Notes: generated by a model from the sequence alone, not told the origin. Numbered from the stretch's first letter, positions 34,201-46,700 are shown. The stretch is 64,000 nt of DNA from Rusavskia elegans (GCA_011316305.1 SAUG01000102.1:62001-126000); one strand, 5' to 3'. Numbers and translations are program-made.

Positions 34201-36652
34201 CAATCCTTTGTTGTCGTTCCGTAAGCTCGATCTCGATACTGAACCGCCAGAAGGTCACGCCGCGTTCTGCGTGTAGCCTAGCACCCTGAACTTGCTTTGC
34301 GCCAGGCTTCTGGTTGCTTCTTCGACGTGAAGCGGCTGTCCCTGATGGCGACTTACCATTGGCGCCTTGAGATGTATTGGGTCTTCCGTAGCTTGTCGGT
34401 ACATTAGCTGTGCGGGTTCGCTCGAACAGCCCGTCGTCGCTCTCTACCCTTGACAGATCCTTTTCATGGTCAAGGTCCTCAGTTGGCCGCACGTAGACCA
34501 CACCACCGTTTCTCGTAAGCTTCGGCAACCCGGCCACGGGATCCATATATGCTACTGGAAGGTCTTGACCGCTTTCAATCTTGACTTGATGAGGAGGAGG
34601 AGGCAGCAAGTCCATCGGTTCTGGAAACATCTCCAACACTGGTACACGAGTGTAGTCTGATTGAGAGTCGGTGGTGACAATCAGAATGCTACCACGCCAT
34701 ACTTCCTTCTCATGGGCAGACGAGGCTCCACCTGCTTCTGGCTGTTGAAGTCTACTTCTCTGGAGACCAGTGAAGCGAAGTAAAGGACCGCAGTTAAGGT
34801 AAAGAGGAGGTTCGAAGCGGGTAGAAGCCTGGCTGATGTTGCTGTCATCAAACTCCCCACCGGTGGCATTTGCAATCGCGCGTCTGCTGGATTTATCCTT
34901 GTCCCACCATGCATTGTACTTATTTGGAGTATCAGCAATGGAGGCAGGCACTGACGCGAAATCAGCAGCCGTCAGCCTTGCTGTTGAAGCTTTCCTCCAA
35001 TCATCTAGATGCCGCGGGGGCTGCTTATAATCATCTGTAAGTACTTCCCCTTGCTTTTGTCGATGGTTGAGAAGCTTCGAAAGTCGGTGTTGGCGTTGGG
35101 CGGGCGCGGCTTCTTCTGACCCATGCTCACCTCCAAATCCAACCTTTAGTCTGGCCGCAATGCCGCCGGCGGTCTGGGGAGGTATCGTGTACTGGGGTTC
35201 TGGATCATCATTTTGAACAGCGCGTCTGGGCAACGGATCCTTCCGGCCGCCGTACGCATCTTGATTATCTTCTTTTCCCGAAGACTGTGTCCTATGATCA
35301 TAGAGACCTTGCTGATGCCTCGGAACTTGCTTCGATTGAGAGTCGCCTGTCGACTTGTCCTGCGACGCAAAGCGTACATCGCCTTTTCGCGGAGCCTCAT
35401 CTTGCCGCTCGTGCTGAGATGTCCGCTGACTACGGAACAGGCGATCCTTGGTATGACCGGCCTGATGTGGACTCCGCGGCGATATATCCGAGGGTTGACT
35501 GGATTGAAAAGATGGTTCGCGTTGCCCTCGCGTTCCTTGGTTCAACCTATCGGGTTCCGTTTGCCCATGCGGATCATTTCTTGATCCTCGATGACCAGCA
35601 ATATGCATTGGATCGTTCACTTGGCGAGCACTGGAGTACTTATGCTTGGGATCGTCCCCCTGTCGATGGTTAGGGGACAAATCGTTGGGTACCCGAGATG
35701 CGGACATTGGTTCAGGCGCAACACCTTGCTTGGACGGCCTGTTTGATCTTCTCCTCTCAACGGTCGTGGAATCCCTTCCTGATGTTGTTGGGTTGGGCAT
35801 CTCGCTTCTGGATCCGGGACTTTCTTTGCTTGGTGCAGCCCCAGTCTTACGTTCTCTGAGCAATTTCTCCGCCTCTTCCACCCGAGCCCTTCTCTCTTCT
35901 TTACTGATGTCAATAAGTTTGCCCTCGAGTTTTTGAAGCGGTGAGCGATCCACCGCCCATTCCTTACGAGGATCCATTTTTCCAGGTGACGTTCGACGGG
36001 TATTCGAACGCGATGGAGCTCCTGCGGCATGGCCTTCGGCATCGTCGGTGTTACTCTTCAGCTGCGTGTAAGCAGTATCTGCATTGCGCGGGATGCCACC
36101 ATTATTGACGGAAGGTGATGGCAGCGGGCCATCAATTGCGGTACCTGCGTAAGAAGACGAGGTAAAGACGCCATTGGACTTGGGTACTGAAGATCGTCTG
36201 ATGCTGCTACGGCGATTTTGCCTTGACCGCTGGGCAGTGGAATCGAACTTGTCCTCTATTGGACTCTCTGGGAAGGTGGCAACATCGTTTGGCCCTCCTC
36301 GCGCTCGAGCGGCGAATGAGGTTGGGTTGTTATAAGGGACTTCAGCAGGAGGGTCGGCAGCATGTGGTTCTCGATAAGACACAGGCGGAGCTTTGGGGAC
36401 TTCAGGAGCTTCAGGGCCTGGCCTTGGAAAGCTCTCATATTGACCCTGGCCTGCGCCACTTGGCCGTCGTCTTCGTGAGGTGGTCCTGGCCAGTCCGTTG
36501 GCAGGTCCATTGTCTGGGAGATGGGACTTCTCCATCTTGCGGATAGGGGGAACGGAGGTTGGAAGAGGTTGACTTGGATCCACGCGTACAGGCCTTTGTC
36601 GGGCGTCGGAAATTGGGACATCAGGTAGGTGCAGTGGCCGTGAGAGATCCAT
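31254..36652 (-). CDS. Very large PhoD-like phosphatase domain protein (1,783 aa)
   Basis: Two exons, 32869-36652 and 31254-32821, are joined over a 47-nt intron; the junction is YHPG into STPPPTPPE. The first ~600 residues are charged, Ser/Pro/Arg/Gln-rich and probably disordered. The middle part carries a PhoD-type metallophosphatase domain: GGGDQIYND near residue 880, NIWDDHDIIDGFGSYP near residue 955, FLGLDCRTER, and ILGGDVHLAAIGQFYS near residue 1156. These metal-binding Asp/His motifs are intact. The last ~520 residues are again low complexity (Gly/Arg/Ser-rich, many QGAKIS-like segments) and end in YGGIEAYKAKSWRRFF. This fits the large fungal 'PhoD-like' proteins of unknown substrate. 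There is no signal peptide, unlike bacterial PhoD, so it probably acts in the cytosol. Confidence 0.85.
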
Positions 36653-37348
36653 GATTATTGGGCAGGAGGCCTTGTATTCAAACCAGTAGCTGAACGCACG
36701 CTAAGTGGTACAGCATGCGATGGATGCAACGGGCCAACGGCTGCCGTTCAGCTGGCACTTTCCAACAAGTCAGCCAGCCGGGAAGTTCAACTTGCAATTG
36801 AGAAAGACACGGGCATGCTTGAGAACTGGAATCGATTCTCTCTTCTGGAGAGACTCTCGATCCAAGGGAAGGCGAATGACCAAGAAAGCAGATGACAGGA
36901 GCTTGATGCAGCACCCGTTCAGACATCGGGTCGGGTGCACGACGCACGCACGTCCCTTGATCGACCGGGTTCAGGGTTGAAGACAAAGATAGCGCTAAAA
37001 GCGGGCCGCTCGTTCGCGACTATGCCCATTCGGTCAGTTTGCTCACTCGCTCATGCAAGACGAAAGGACACTTCATGCGCCGAGTTCAGGCACCTTCACT
37101 TCACTCATTGATGTGTATTCATTCTCGCTTAAAGTCTGATTCGGAGTAATCGGCGACCGTGTGAACATCCCACTTGACAAGGATCAGTCCACCCAAACGT
37201 TCCGAAACTCGACGACAAAAGACCTGCTCTCAACCAATCTGCCACTCCTTTTCTTTGAGACCTACTAACCGTTCGAAGTCTCGAAAGGGCTGCAATAGGA
37301 TTCGTCCTGAAGCCCATGGCATTCATAGTCAGCTGCTGATACCTGATA
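36653..37348. promoter_or_regulatory. Divergent promoter region, PhoD-like gene / kexin
   Basis: 696 bp lie between opposite start codons. I see no gene, RNA or clear repeat. Frames of 91-102 aa on both strands have no domain and were not called. Confidence 0.45.
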
Positions 37349-39960
37349 ATGCTTCTTCTCCGACTTTGGTCATGGCTTGCGCTCGCTTCCTTGTGCTATG
37401 CGAAAGCATCCCACGTCCGAAACCACGACACTCACCACTATTACGCCCTCCACCTTCAATCAGGTACTGCCCCTCATGATATAGCCTCCGCTCTCGGACT
37501 CGACTACGAAGGCAAACTTGGCGAGCTGCCCGATCACCACACCTTCTCCTGCCCACATAGCAGCCAACACAAAGCCGATGGAATCCTGGAAGAGTTGCGG
37601 ACACGAAAACGAAAGAGGACTTATGTCCCAAGCCTTGGGCCTCTTGATGGTGTGTTATGGTCTCAAAAGCAAAAAGTCAAGCCTCGGTTGCAAAAGAGAA
37701 CCGCAATGCCCCCCCCTCCTCCCAGAGCCGGCCTACCCGTCGGCCAGGGAATCGACGTCCCATCCGTTGGCCAAGCATTCGATGACCAACCAGTCGAAGC
37801 TCAGCCGCCAGGGGTGAAGGCTGCTATAGCCATGAGAGCAGAGGTGGCCAGCAAGCTTAGTATCCAAGATCCCATCTTTGGCGAACAGTGGCATTTGATC
37901 AATACCGTTCAGCCAGGCCACGATGTCAATGTCAGCGGTGTCTGGCTGCAGGGCGTTACCGGTCACAACGTCACGGCTGTCATGGTAGACGACGGCATCG
38001 ATATGTACAGCGACGATATCAAAGATAACTATTTCGCAGCTGGCTCCTACGATTTCAACGATAAGACCGATGAGCCAAAGCCAAGGCTGTCCGACGATAA
38101 ACACGGTACACGCTGCGCAGGTGAGATTGCTGCCGTCAGAAACGGTGTATGTGGAGTTGGGGTTGCCTACGATGCCAAAATTGGCGGTCTTCGGATACTG
38201 TCAAAGGTCATCACGGACGAGGATGAAGCGGTAGCGATGAACTATGCGTTCCAGGAGAACCAGATATACTCATGTTCATGGGGCCCACCCGACGATGGTC
38301 GCTCGATGGATGCTCCAGGCATCCTCATCCGAAAAGCTATGGTCAATGCGATCCAAAATGGTCGTCAGGGCAAGGGCAACATCTACGTTTTCGCGGCTGG
38401 TAATGGTGCTGGGGCGGGTGACAACTGCAATTTCGACGGTTATACCAATAGCATCTACAGCATCACCGTTGGTGCGATTGATCGTAAGGGGCTCCACCCG
38501 TATTACTCGGAGAAGTGCTCAGCGCAGCTCGTGGTCACCTATAGCAGTGGAAGCGGGGACGCCATCCATACAACAGACGTCGGCACTAATCAATGTTATG
38601 CAAACCATGGTGGCACTTCTGCTGCGGCCCCTTTGGCTGCTGGAGTGTTCGCTCTGGCCTTCGATGTCCGTCCCGAGCTTACATGGCGGGATCTCCAGCA
38701 GATCCTGGTGCACACGGCGATCCCAGTCAATGAACAGGAAGATTGGGACACCACCAGCATTGGGAAGAAATATAGCCACACCTACGGTTATGGCAAAATA
38801 GATGCGTATGCCATTGTGGAAATGGCCAGATCTATGAAACTCCTCAAGCCACAAGCATGGTACTTCTCACCTTGGCAGCATGTCAAACACGCCATCCCAC
38901 AAGGTACCGATGGCTTGATCAGTTCTTTCGAGGTTACCGAAGAGTCTCTGAAGAAAGCCAATCTCGAAAGATTAGAGCATGTCACGGTCACGATGAACGT
39001 CGAACACACACGGCGAGGGGATATTAGTGTCGAACTGAGAAGCCCGGCGAATGTCGTCAGTCACTTGAGTGTAGTCCGCAAATTGGATGACGCAGATGTT
39101 GGGTACGAGGATTGGACCTTCTCCTCAGTGGCACATTGGTACGTATTCATAAGGTGAATTGAGACGAGTGCAAACCCTGACGCTTGCGTAGGGGCGAGAC
39201 GGGTATTGGGAAATGGAGTGTCGTGGTCAAGGACACGGTCGTGAACGAGCATAATGGTACCTTCACCGATTGGAAATTATCGCTGTGGGGAGAGTGCATC
39301 GATGCTTCGAAGCAAGGACTCCTTCCCATGCCTACAGATCAAGACGATGACGACCACGACGTAATGAGCGCCGTGGTTTCGACGACTTCAGTCAGCGCCG
39401 GAGCCGAACCGACTACTCATCTTCCGAATCCTACTGATCACATCGATCGACCGGTCAACGTCAAGCCCACACCTGGTTCTCCTTCAACTGCAACTTCCAC
39501 AACTGCTCCTAGCTCGGCGGCGAGCGCCAGTGCGTCATCATCTGCGATCGCGGCGCAAAAAGAACATTTCTTGCCGCATTACTTCCCAACATTTGGGGTG
39601 TCGAAACGAACGCAGATATGGATCTATGGTGCTTTGGCTATCATTTTGCTCTTTTGCGCTGGACTCGGCACGTACTTCCTCGTTCAGAGACGGAAGAGGA
39701 TCCGCAACAGCCGAGATGCGTACGAGTTTGACGTTTTGGGAGACGCGGATGCTGGTACTGGTGTCACCGGGGCGGCCGGTGGACGGCGGCCCAGGAGAAG
39801 GGCGGGCGAACTGTACGATGCATTCGCAGGTGAAAGCGATGAAGAGCAGCTCCTATCCGACTCGGAAGATGAAGTTGAAAAAGCATACCGAGACGACGAG
39901 GCAGACAGTGAAGGTCGAGGCCGAAAAGGGTCTCGAGAGGGCAGTATTGCAGAGAAGTAA
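37349..39960 (+). CDS. KEX2: Kexin, Golgi dibasic-processing serine protease
   Basis: Exons are 37349-39138 and 39192-39960, with a 53-nt intron, giving 852 aa. A signal peptide (LLLRLWSWLALASLCYA) is followed by a prodomain that ends with a self-cleavage-type LQKR (K116-R117). The subtilase domain shows the full catalytic set: D214 in VDDGID, H252 in KHGTRCAGE, oxyanion N352 in AAGNGAG and S424 in GGTSAAAPL, all spaced as in yeast Kex2. A P domain follows (about residues 500-640; HTRRGDISVELRSPANVVSHL, then GKWSVVVKD after the intron). Next come a Ser/Thr-rich stalk, one membrane segment near residues 739-761 and an acidic cytosolic tail with a possible Tyr-based retrieval motif (YEFDVL). 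Kexin cleaves secreted precursors after KR/RR in the late Golgi. Confidence 0.96.
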
Positions 39961-40748
39961 GGCAGCTAAACATTAAGTGGGTCGGAGGCATCTAGCGGAC
40001 GGTGTTTGGATTTGGATCGGTTTCGCATTGCGAGGCGTTGGAGGATTCGAGGCGCCTGACGTGGCGTCCTGCGACGGGCTCTGATGTGTTGGTTGGTGTT
40101 TCAGGCAAGTGATGAGATATCACTTCTTCCGACACGCTTCCTGCAACCTCGACTTCTACCATCTGAATCCCCGACTCGACAGGTTGGCCCAGCCGATGAC
40201 GCCGCCCAAGTTGGAAACCTGTGCAACAGAAGCACTGGTGGTTATATCTATGCCGACGAGGCAAGAGAGAACAGAGTCGGGTCATAGGGGCTATTCCGGC
40301 GGCCCCTATGTGGAAGTAAAACAACACCAGTTGAATACAGAGCTTCGTCTTTGCAACGAGTAGTCTGTTTTGCATTGCGTTATACGGCTCGCATCTCCCA
40401 CTTTGTTGACCAACTGCCATTTCAGTCGCTCTTCTTATGTTCCTTCCTTTTCTGTTGGTCTGGGCCGCTCATCGCTCATATACGCGCTGTGTTCCTTGTT
40501 CTCAGTTTTCATTTCGGAGCATAGCCACCACGAGGGAATGCATTTCATTTACCACATCCACGACCGGTTCGTGGTCCTTCTGTTATTCTCTCCCTGATAG
40601 ATTCGTTTCGGTAGCTTTGCGTCTCAGCAATCTCCTTCTCTCCTGCATTCTTGCTCTTCATCGGCCCAGATTACTACCCTAATGTCTGCTATTAATCCGT
40701 ACCACATCCATATTTCGCCCTTTCCTCCATCACTGCTACCACAAGAAT
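39961..40748. other. Intergenic region between two + strand genes
   Basis: This is the 3' flank of kexin and the upstream region of the unknown gene at 40749. A 142-aa minus-strand frame (39992-40420) and a 148-aa plus-strand frame (40682-41128) show no domain; the latter overlaps the called gene in another frame. Nothing else was seen. Confidence 0.5.
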
Positions 40749-42067
40749 ATGTGTACTTGGTTCTGCGAAACCTTCTGCTGCTTCTTCCTCCGCTTCCGCA
40801 ACTGGCTCCAACATCGGCGGGACAATGCCGCCGGCGACGACCACCTCGAGTCCGGAGACTCCATCTACGCTCTTCCAAATCTCAATCCACGCTATCAGCA
40901 AAATCAACCACAGCCTCCAAGACCTCTCCCAATGCCTACCATATACCCAGGCGGTCCAGCAGCCTCGCAAGCACCAAAGAGACCTTCACCCCCGCGACTC
41001 AATCCTCGCTCCGTACCCCTACCCGTCAACTACCCACCCACCAAAACACCCACTGGCAAACATTTCAGACACCGTTCTGCCCCGCCCAACAGGATGAAGC
41101 CTCTCCCACCGCTGCAGACGACTTTTGACGGCGGGGGCGGCGGTGAGCGAGGTAAAGGAACCAGTAGTGTCTCGAAACCAACTACAAGCAGCAGTAACAC
41201 TACCTTTGCTACTCCCGCCCCGGCTTATTTTTCGGCCGCGCCTTCGGAATTGCCTGAGAGTACGGTTGTATCGGTGCCAAGAGCGGGAGGAGCGGCGGGA
41301 GGAGGAGGGTTTCCGTTTCTGCAGGAACTGGATAAGCCATGGTCTGTCGAGGGTGAGTCACTAGTCGCTCTTTGCACCTCAAATCACCTCACTTTCTTTG
41401 CCGTATATACATCCAATCTCATCCCTTGTCTATTTTTGTTATTCCATCCAATAACAACGCCCTCGGCTTCTTCTCCCTTGCATCTTCTTCCCTACCTCTG
41501 TATCCCATCCCCCTTCTATTTCCAACCATTTTGTTGTTGTTGTTGTTCACAAACCCCCCCGGTCCAAATTCGAGAATTCATGCCTTTCATCTTTTTCTGA
41601 CCGGTTTCACAAACTCCCTCCTCAAAGATCACCAACACGTCCATCATGCTAAACACCTACACAGCGACGAAACGTCGTCTCCCTGCCTCCCGCCCGCTCG
41701 GCTGGCGGCATCTGAGATCGCGATCTGATGAATATAATGGGAAGGAATGCACCCAGCAGGTCCAGTGTCAACGGCACTGTCATGGAATCTAAGAGTCGCT
41801 CTCTAGCTTTCCGACTTTCGATACTTCGATATCCCTTCATTCGACACAGGCACAACCAATCACTCGGAAGAAAGCAAACGGCCATCGACCTCATGGGAGC
41901 CTGTACAAACAGCTCATCCCATCCCATCCGATCCAACCCGAGATCCTCTCGAAGCCACGACCCATTCCGTAACTTACTATACCGAGGACGATATCTGCGC
42001 AAAGACCATAGTCATGGCACCTGGAAATCTCGCATTCACAGCCGTCGGAGACCTGAAGGCGCAATGA
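40749..42067 (+). CDS. Unknown protein, doubtful multi-exon model
   Basis: Three segments look coding. Segment A, 40749-41352 (ATG then CTWFCETFCCFFLRF), has a cysteine-rich N-terminus and a Pro-rich body, and ends at a good GTGAGT donor in phase 1. Segment B, 41628-41759, contains NTYTATKRRLPASRPLGWR and ends at gtccag. Segment C, 41807-42067, begins LSDFRYFDIPSFDTG and includes YYTEDDICAKTIVMAPGNLAF. B to C joins cleanly over a 47-nt intron. A to B does not keep frame, so a further small exon or another donor is missing. After the stop at 42065-42067 the next frame stays coding-like to 42219. N-terminal cysteines could be palmitoylated. I recognise no domain. Confidence 0.45.
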
Positions 42068-42219
42068 ATACCGCGGCTATACGTAAATCTTACGAGATCG
42101 TTCGCCTTACCGAAAGGGTGGGGACGCATTTCGTCGCTGGGGAGGATGAAGACACGATGTTGGTGGGGAATAGTCGATGGGAATTGCGTGAGAAGGAAAG
42201 GGGGTTTTGCTGGATGTAG

Positions 42220-42548
42220 GGAGGGGATCTTGTGGCGTTGGTTATGGAGGGATGTGAATCAGATTGTCTCGAGCTTGGTTGATAGCTTATTGGCTTTGGA
42301 TATTGATATTGAATTGGCGGGAAGCGGGTTGGGTGCGTCCATTTGAAACACCGAGAGAAGTTGTTGGAGAAAATACCCAGCATGGCGTTATTTTTAGTTG
42401 AGAGGGCGATTGTATCAAGAGTCCTCGGTGCTATAATAATAATACCCATTCTTATGTTTTTGAGGTGGCTTTTGACATAATTCGTTATAATTACCACGCA
42501 ATGCTATTTTTATCATTATAAACATGCTCCAATTCCCAACCAGAATCA
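42220..42548. other. Intergenic region between convergent genes
   Basis: This stretch lies between the end of the unknown gene's last open frame and the SNX4 stop. I see nothing in it. Confidence 0.5.
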
Positions 42549-44026
42549 TCACGTCCCACCTTCACCCTCCATCTCCTTCAAATACCTCTCCCACGTCCCA
42601 ATCACGCCCTTATAAAACTCCACATGCTTATCCGCCAGCTCGCCCAACGTGTCCCGGAACTCCACCGCCTTGATTCGTTCAAACTCCGCCACCTCGATCA
42701 CAACCTCCTGATCATACGTTTCCGATGACACCCTCGCATTGTCTACCTCTCGCGTCAGCTCTTCAATCCTCAATTCCAGCTTGCGGACTCTTTCCCTCCG
42801 ACTCTGCTCATGATCCACACCCCTCACATCCTCGATCTTACTCCTGATGAAGCCGCCGGGGCCTGTGCCCGCGGAGCCGTGAGCAGAAGCCAGGGTGTCG
42901 CGATCATAGGCCGCTTTATTCAGGTATTCACTCAGGCCTTCGAAATCGAGCTGTTTTTGCTCCCGGGCTTTGAGCAGGCTTTTCAGCGCGAAGGTGTACG
43001 CTTCCATGTCCCGCAGGCTGCCGAGGTAATTCAGATCGGTGTGCTCTCTTAGACTGACCATGCCTTTTGCCGTCTGCTCGACGGATTGAGCGAATGCGTG
43101 GCAGGGTCGTTCGACTTCGGGTTCAAGGGTGACGAGTTTCATGAATTGCGTGCTTAGATCTAGATAATCGGCTTCGAGATCGGCTTCCCTCCTCGCGACC
43201 CTGGCTACGATTTTCTCAACGTGGCCGAGATCTTCGTCGAGTTTGTCGGCTTTTTCGCGGACTTCGATGAAGCGTTTGTCTGGTTTGTGGACTTTGCTGA
43301 AGGCGTTGACGAAGGTGTCGGTGAAGTTGTCGAAGACGCTGTTGCTTTGCTCGGTGGAGGCACGGCCACCGAGGGGGTAGTTGCGCATGAAGCTGTGGAG
43401 ATCGGTGCTTTCGAGGAAAGTGACGACAACCACTTGGCGGCGGAGGGTGGGATGGAGGGTTATGCGTTTGAGGAAGCGGTGGAGGGAATGGGCGCGGCGT
43501 TGAGTGAAATCGGGGCCGAAACGGTCGCCACGGACGTACTCCATTTTGTGTTTGTCGGGTAGGGGAGGGATGGCGTGGACGGGGTATTGTGCCATGAGGG
43601 CTTTGTAAAGCCATACGAAGTCGGTAAAGCGGCGACGGACTTTGTTATGTGGTTTTGTGAAGGAGGCAAGGTTGGTCTACAAGGGAGATGTCAGCCGTTG
43701 ATGCCTTGGTTTATGCTTGGATTTTGTGTGGTGGACATGCATACGTCTGTTGTAACGAGATAAGAAACATAGGCGTCTTTTGTGCCGTCGTGTTCCTTCA
43801 AAGGACTGCTGACGGTGCAGTCGATTCTGCCATGTTCTCCAATGCCGGCGAGGTCGACAGCATCTGCACCCTCGCCTGCCTGGGGAACGGGCGTGGTTGC
43901 TTTCCGCTTGCCATTGGATCTTGGAGTTGAGGAGTGGTCCTGGTCGTCGCTTGGGCCGGCAGTGTTTGGGCGTGAATGGTCGCTATCGTCGTTGCGCCAT
44001 GAAACGCTATCGAAATCGTTGTCCAT
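42549..44026 (-). CDS. SNX4: Snx4/Atg24 sorting nexin (PX-BAR)
   Basis: Two exons, 43745-44026 and 42549-43676, with a 68-nt intron, give 469 aa. The first ~60 residues are acidic and disordered. A PX domain (about residues 65-190) crosses the splice junction and shows the phosphoinositide-binding RRRFTDF (residues 108-114), the PPLPDK turn and YVRGDRFGPDFTQRRAHSLHRFL. A BAR domain of long charged helices follows to the C-terminus (HVEKIVARVARREADLEADYLDL ... YKGVIGTWERYLKEM). The family recycles cargo from endosomes to the Golgi and is needed for selective autophagy, including the Cvt route in yeast. The start is ATG 44026; the frame further upstream uses only a TTG. Confidence 0.92.
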
Positions 44027-45063
44027 CAATGCAGAAGATGGCAGATGACGTACGATGGCTTGAGGACAGCTGGAATAGAGGTGGAATGCTTATTTAGTCC
44101 AAGGTGGGATAGATAGCTTGGTCGATTTGTCGAGCTGTTACATGGTCTGTGATTCCATAGAGTTATCAAGGTATCGGGCATGCAGTGACTGAGGTGGGAA
44201 TATGATCAAAGGGTGGAGTAGGAGTATGGGAGAGCTCTCAGATCGTCAATCGTCCTCACTGCAGGAGAAACTCGGCATCAGCCCTACCCAGCCCTATCCA
44301 GCCCTATCCAGCCCTACCACTATCGACCTCGTCTGGTCCTGCTCAACCTCGTCCGGACATCAATCACCTCGTCACGACTATGTATTGTCGTATATTCCTC
44401 ACCGACCAACTGTTTGACACGGAGCCACCTGGAGCAGCCAGTACTTTCAGTGCTATTAGCATTGTGACTCCGTATACGAGACGGTGGGTTCCAGAGCGTT
44501 CTGAACGATGTCCAACAAGCTGCAATCCGATGCCTTCAAGGGGGAATAGCCAACCGCTACAGATGCTGTCACCGATCTGGCTTCTCCATCTTTCTTTGCA
44601 GTCTGATATAGACGAAATGTCAACCATCGATACGAAGAATCGAGCCAAGTACATGTGACGTTCATGACCCATGCAAACAATGGCAGCAAAGGTAACCGAC
44701 AAGTATCAAAGATTACCAAAGATTCCCAGAGATGGACTGTTCAGTGGTGAGTTCCGCATCTCTCAGGGTCATGTTGTAAATCTCTTCTTGGGCGTATGCA
44801 AGAATGAAGACTCGTCCACGTATTTCCAATCGTCGTTACTGCCAACGACCTGGTGGCAAACCATTCCCTTCACCGTCACTTCACCTAGGGGCCTTATCAC
44901 AAGCAACTTGCCTTTGCTGAGGAGCATTGGTGATGGATGATTCAGATCCGGTAAAGTACCTAGATCTTTGCTCCTTGCCCAAGCCTCTCACCTGTCGTTC
45001 CTTTTCCTGTACCTCCTCACTTGAACATCGAGAACTTTGGGCTACAGTCTTGGATAAAGCATC
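44027..45063. promoter_or_regulatory. Divergent intergenic region, SNX4 / cytochrome P450
   Basis: This 1,037-bp region holds both promoters. It contains a 10-bp tandem repeat (44280-44319, separate entry). Frames of 89-112 aa on both strands (for example 44671-44940 +) have no domain and irregular composition; not called. Confidence 0.5.
44280..44319. repeat. 10-bp tandem repeat, 4 copies (AGCCCTAYCC)
   Basis: Four consecutive decamers read agccctaccc, agccctatcc, agccctatcc and agccctacca. They lie about 250 bp upstream of the SNX4 ATG and 750 bp upstream of the P450 ATG. They resemble telomeric CCCTA units only by chance. Confidence 0.8.
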
Positions 45064-46700
45064 ATGGCTGTAGCATCTTATGCCCTCGAGCTTGCAGTCG
45101 CTCTCTTGGCCTCTCTTGGCGCGGCCTATATCGTTCAACAGACGGCTTTGTCACCTTTCAAGTCCATTCCTGGCCCGTTCTTGGCCCGTTTCAGTAATCT
45201 CTGGCAGCTCTTCGTCTACTACCAAGGCAATCAAGCGCACTTCCTCAGGCACTTACACGACCGTCATGGTCCCGTTGTCCGCATTGGGCCCAAACATGTC
45301 AGTCTTAACCAGCCCTGCCTAATCAAAACGGTATACTCTACGAGAGGGGACTATGTCAAGGTAGCCTGCATCTCTCGTCCAACTGTCATGATTATTGACT
45401 GACTCACGTCTCACAGAGCATTCGTTACGCCGCTTCGGATTCCAGATCTCCTGATGGCCAGAACGTCCCTCTTCAGTTCAGCACCCGTGACGAAGACCAC
45501 CATGCCAAAATGTGGCGCCCAATTGCTAAATATTACTCCCTGTCACATCTCCTTTCCTTCGAAGCTCACATCGACGACGTGGTCCGAACTTTGGAACGTA
45601 GGCTCGAGCAGGAGTTCTGCTTCGGTAACAAGGCTGGAAAGATATGCGACATGCATCAATGGTTGACATTCGGTACTAACCCCCGAGCATAATAGAAGAC
45701 TCTTCGACTAATCAGTTTCTCAGCCGCATGGGAAGTCATCATGGTCACCAATTTTAGTCAGATGCAGGGTTTTCTCAAGGAGGGTAAGGACATTGAAAAT
45801 TCCATGGCAGATTCCGTCTTCGCCGGCGATACCTTCATGTGTTTGGGGAATGTCCCAAAATTCGAACGATTTCTCCGCTCCCTCAGCCACAGACCTATCT
45901 TCAACGGCGCTTTGAAATTCAGCCTCAATCAGATTGCGGAGCGTCGTGGCTTGGCTAGCGAGTGTGTCCATGACCCTCCCGACTTTCTTGACAACTTCTT
46001 CGAGAGCCAGAAAGCCTACCCGGATATCGTCGACGATAACATGATCTTGGCCTATCTTACCAACAACATCGCAGCGGGCGGCGACACAAGTGGAGGCACA
46101 ATGTCCGGCGCCATGTACTACACCCTGAAGCACCATTGCGTCCTTAAGCGCCTTCAAGAAGAGCTCGATCTCCAAGTGAAGCAGATACCCGTCAGTTGGA
46201 AAGTCGCCTCTAAACTCCCTTACCTTGACGCCGTTATTCAAGAAGCCATCCGCTTCCATCCCGGCGTTTCTTTCACCATGGAGCGCGTCGTACCCCGAGA
46301 CGGACTCGTCCTTCCCGACGGTGGCTTCATCCAGCCCGGCACGATCGTTGGCATGCATCCATGGGTTATCAACCGCGACCACAGCATCTTCGGTCGTAAC
46401 GCCGACTTCTTCGTGCCCGAACGCTGGCTGCAGAAGGAAGCCGAAGACGCTGTGACCTTCACAACTCGTCTATCCCTCATGAAGAACACCGTCCTTAGCT
46501 TTGGAGGTGGCAAACGTGGCTGTATCGGCAAAAACCTGGCTTTGTTGGAGATTTACAAGATCTTGGGCACACTGTTTGCCAGCTTCGACTTCGAACTCGC
46601 GGAGCCGGACAAGGAACCGGAAGTTGTTCATTCTGCGTTTGTGAGGATGAAGGGTTTCAATGTGAGGATGAAACCGAGGGAGAGGAATGTGGTCCCATAA
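45064..46700 (+). CDS. Cytochrome P450 monooxygenase (pisatin demethylase-like)
   Basis: Exons are 45064-45360, 45417-45672 and 45724-46700, with introns of 56 and 51 nt, giving 509 aa. An N-terminal membrane anchor (YALELAVALLASLGAAYIV) is followed by the proline hinge IPGPFLARF. The I-helix oxygen-binding motif AGGDTSGGT, the K-helix E-x-x-R as EAIR, the PERW segment and the heme loop FGGGKRGCIG (C451) are all present, so the enzyme should be active. The wording of the N-terminus and heme region resembles fungal P450s of the pisatin-demethylase/benzoate-hydroxylase type; the substrate is unknown. It converges on the NRPS-like reductase gene 0.5 kb away, which suggests they may act in one pathway. 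Confidence 0.93.

Noticed and set aside
44280..44319. CCCTA-containing repeat as interstitial telomere
   Set aside because: The unit is 10 bp (AGCCCTAYCC), not the fungal TTAGGG/CCCTAA hexamer.
44671..44940. 89-aa plus-strand frame upstream of the P450
   Set aside because: No domain and not linked by a splice to the P450, whose own ATG and membrane anchor are complete.
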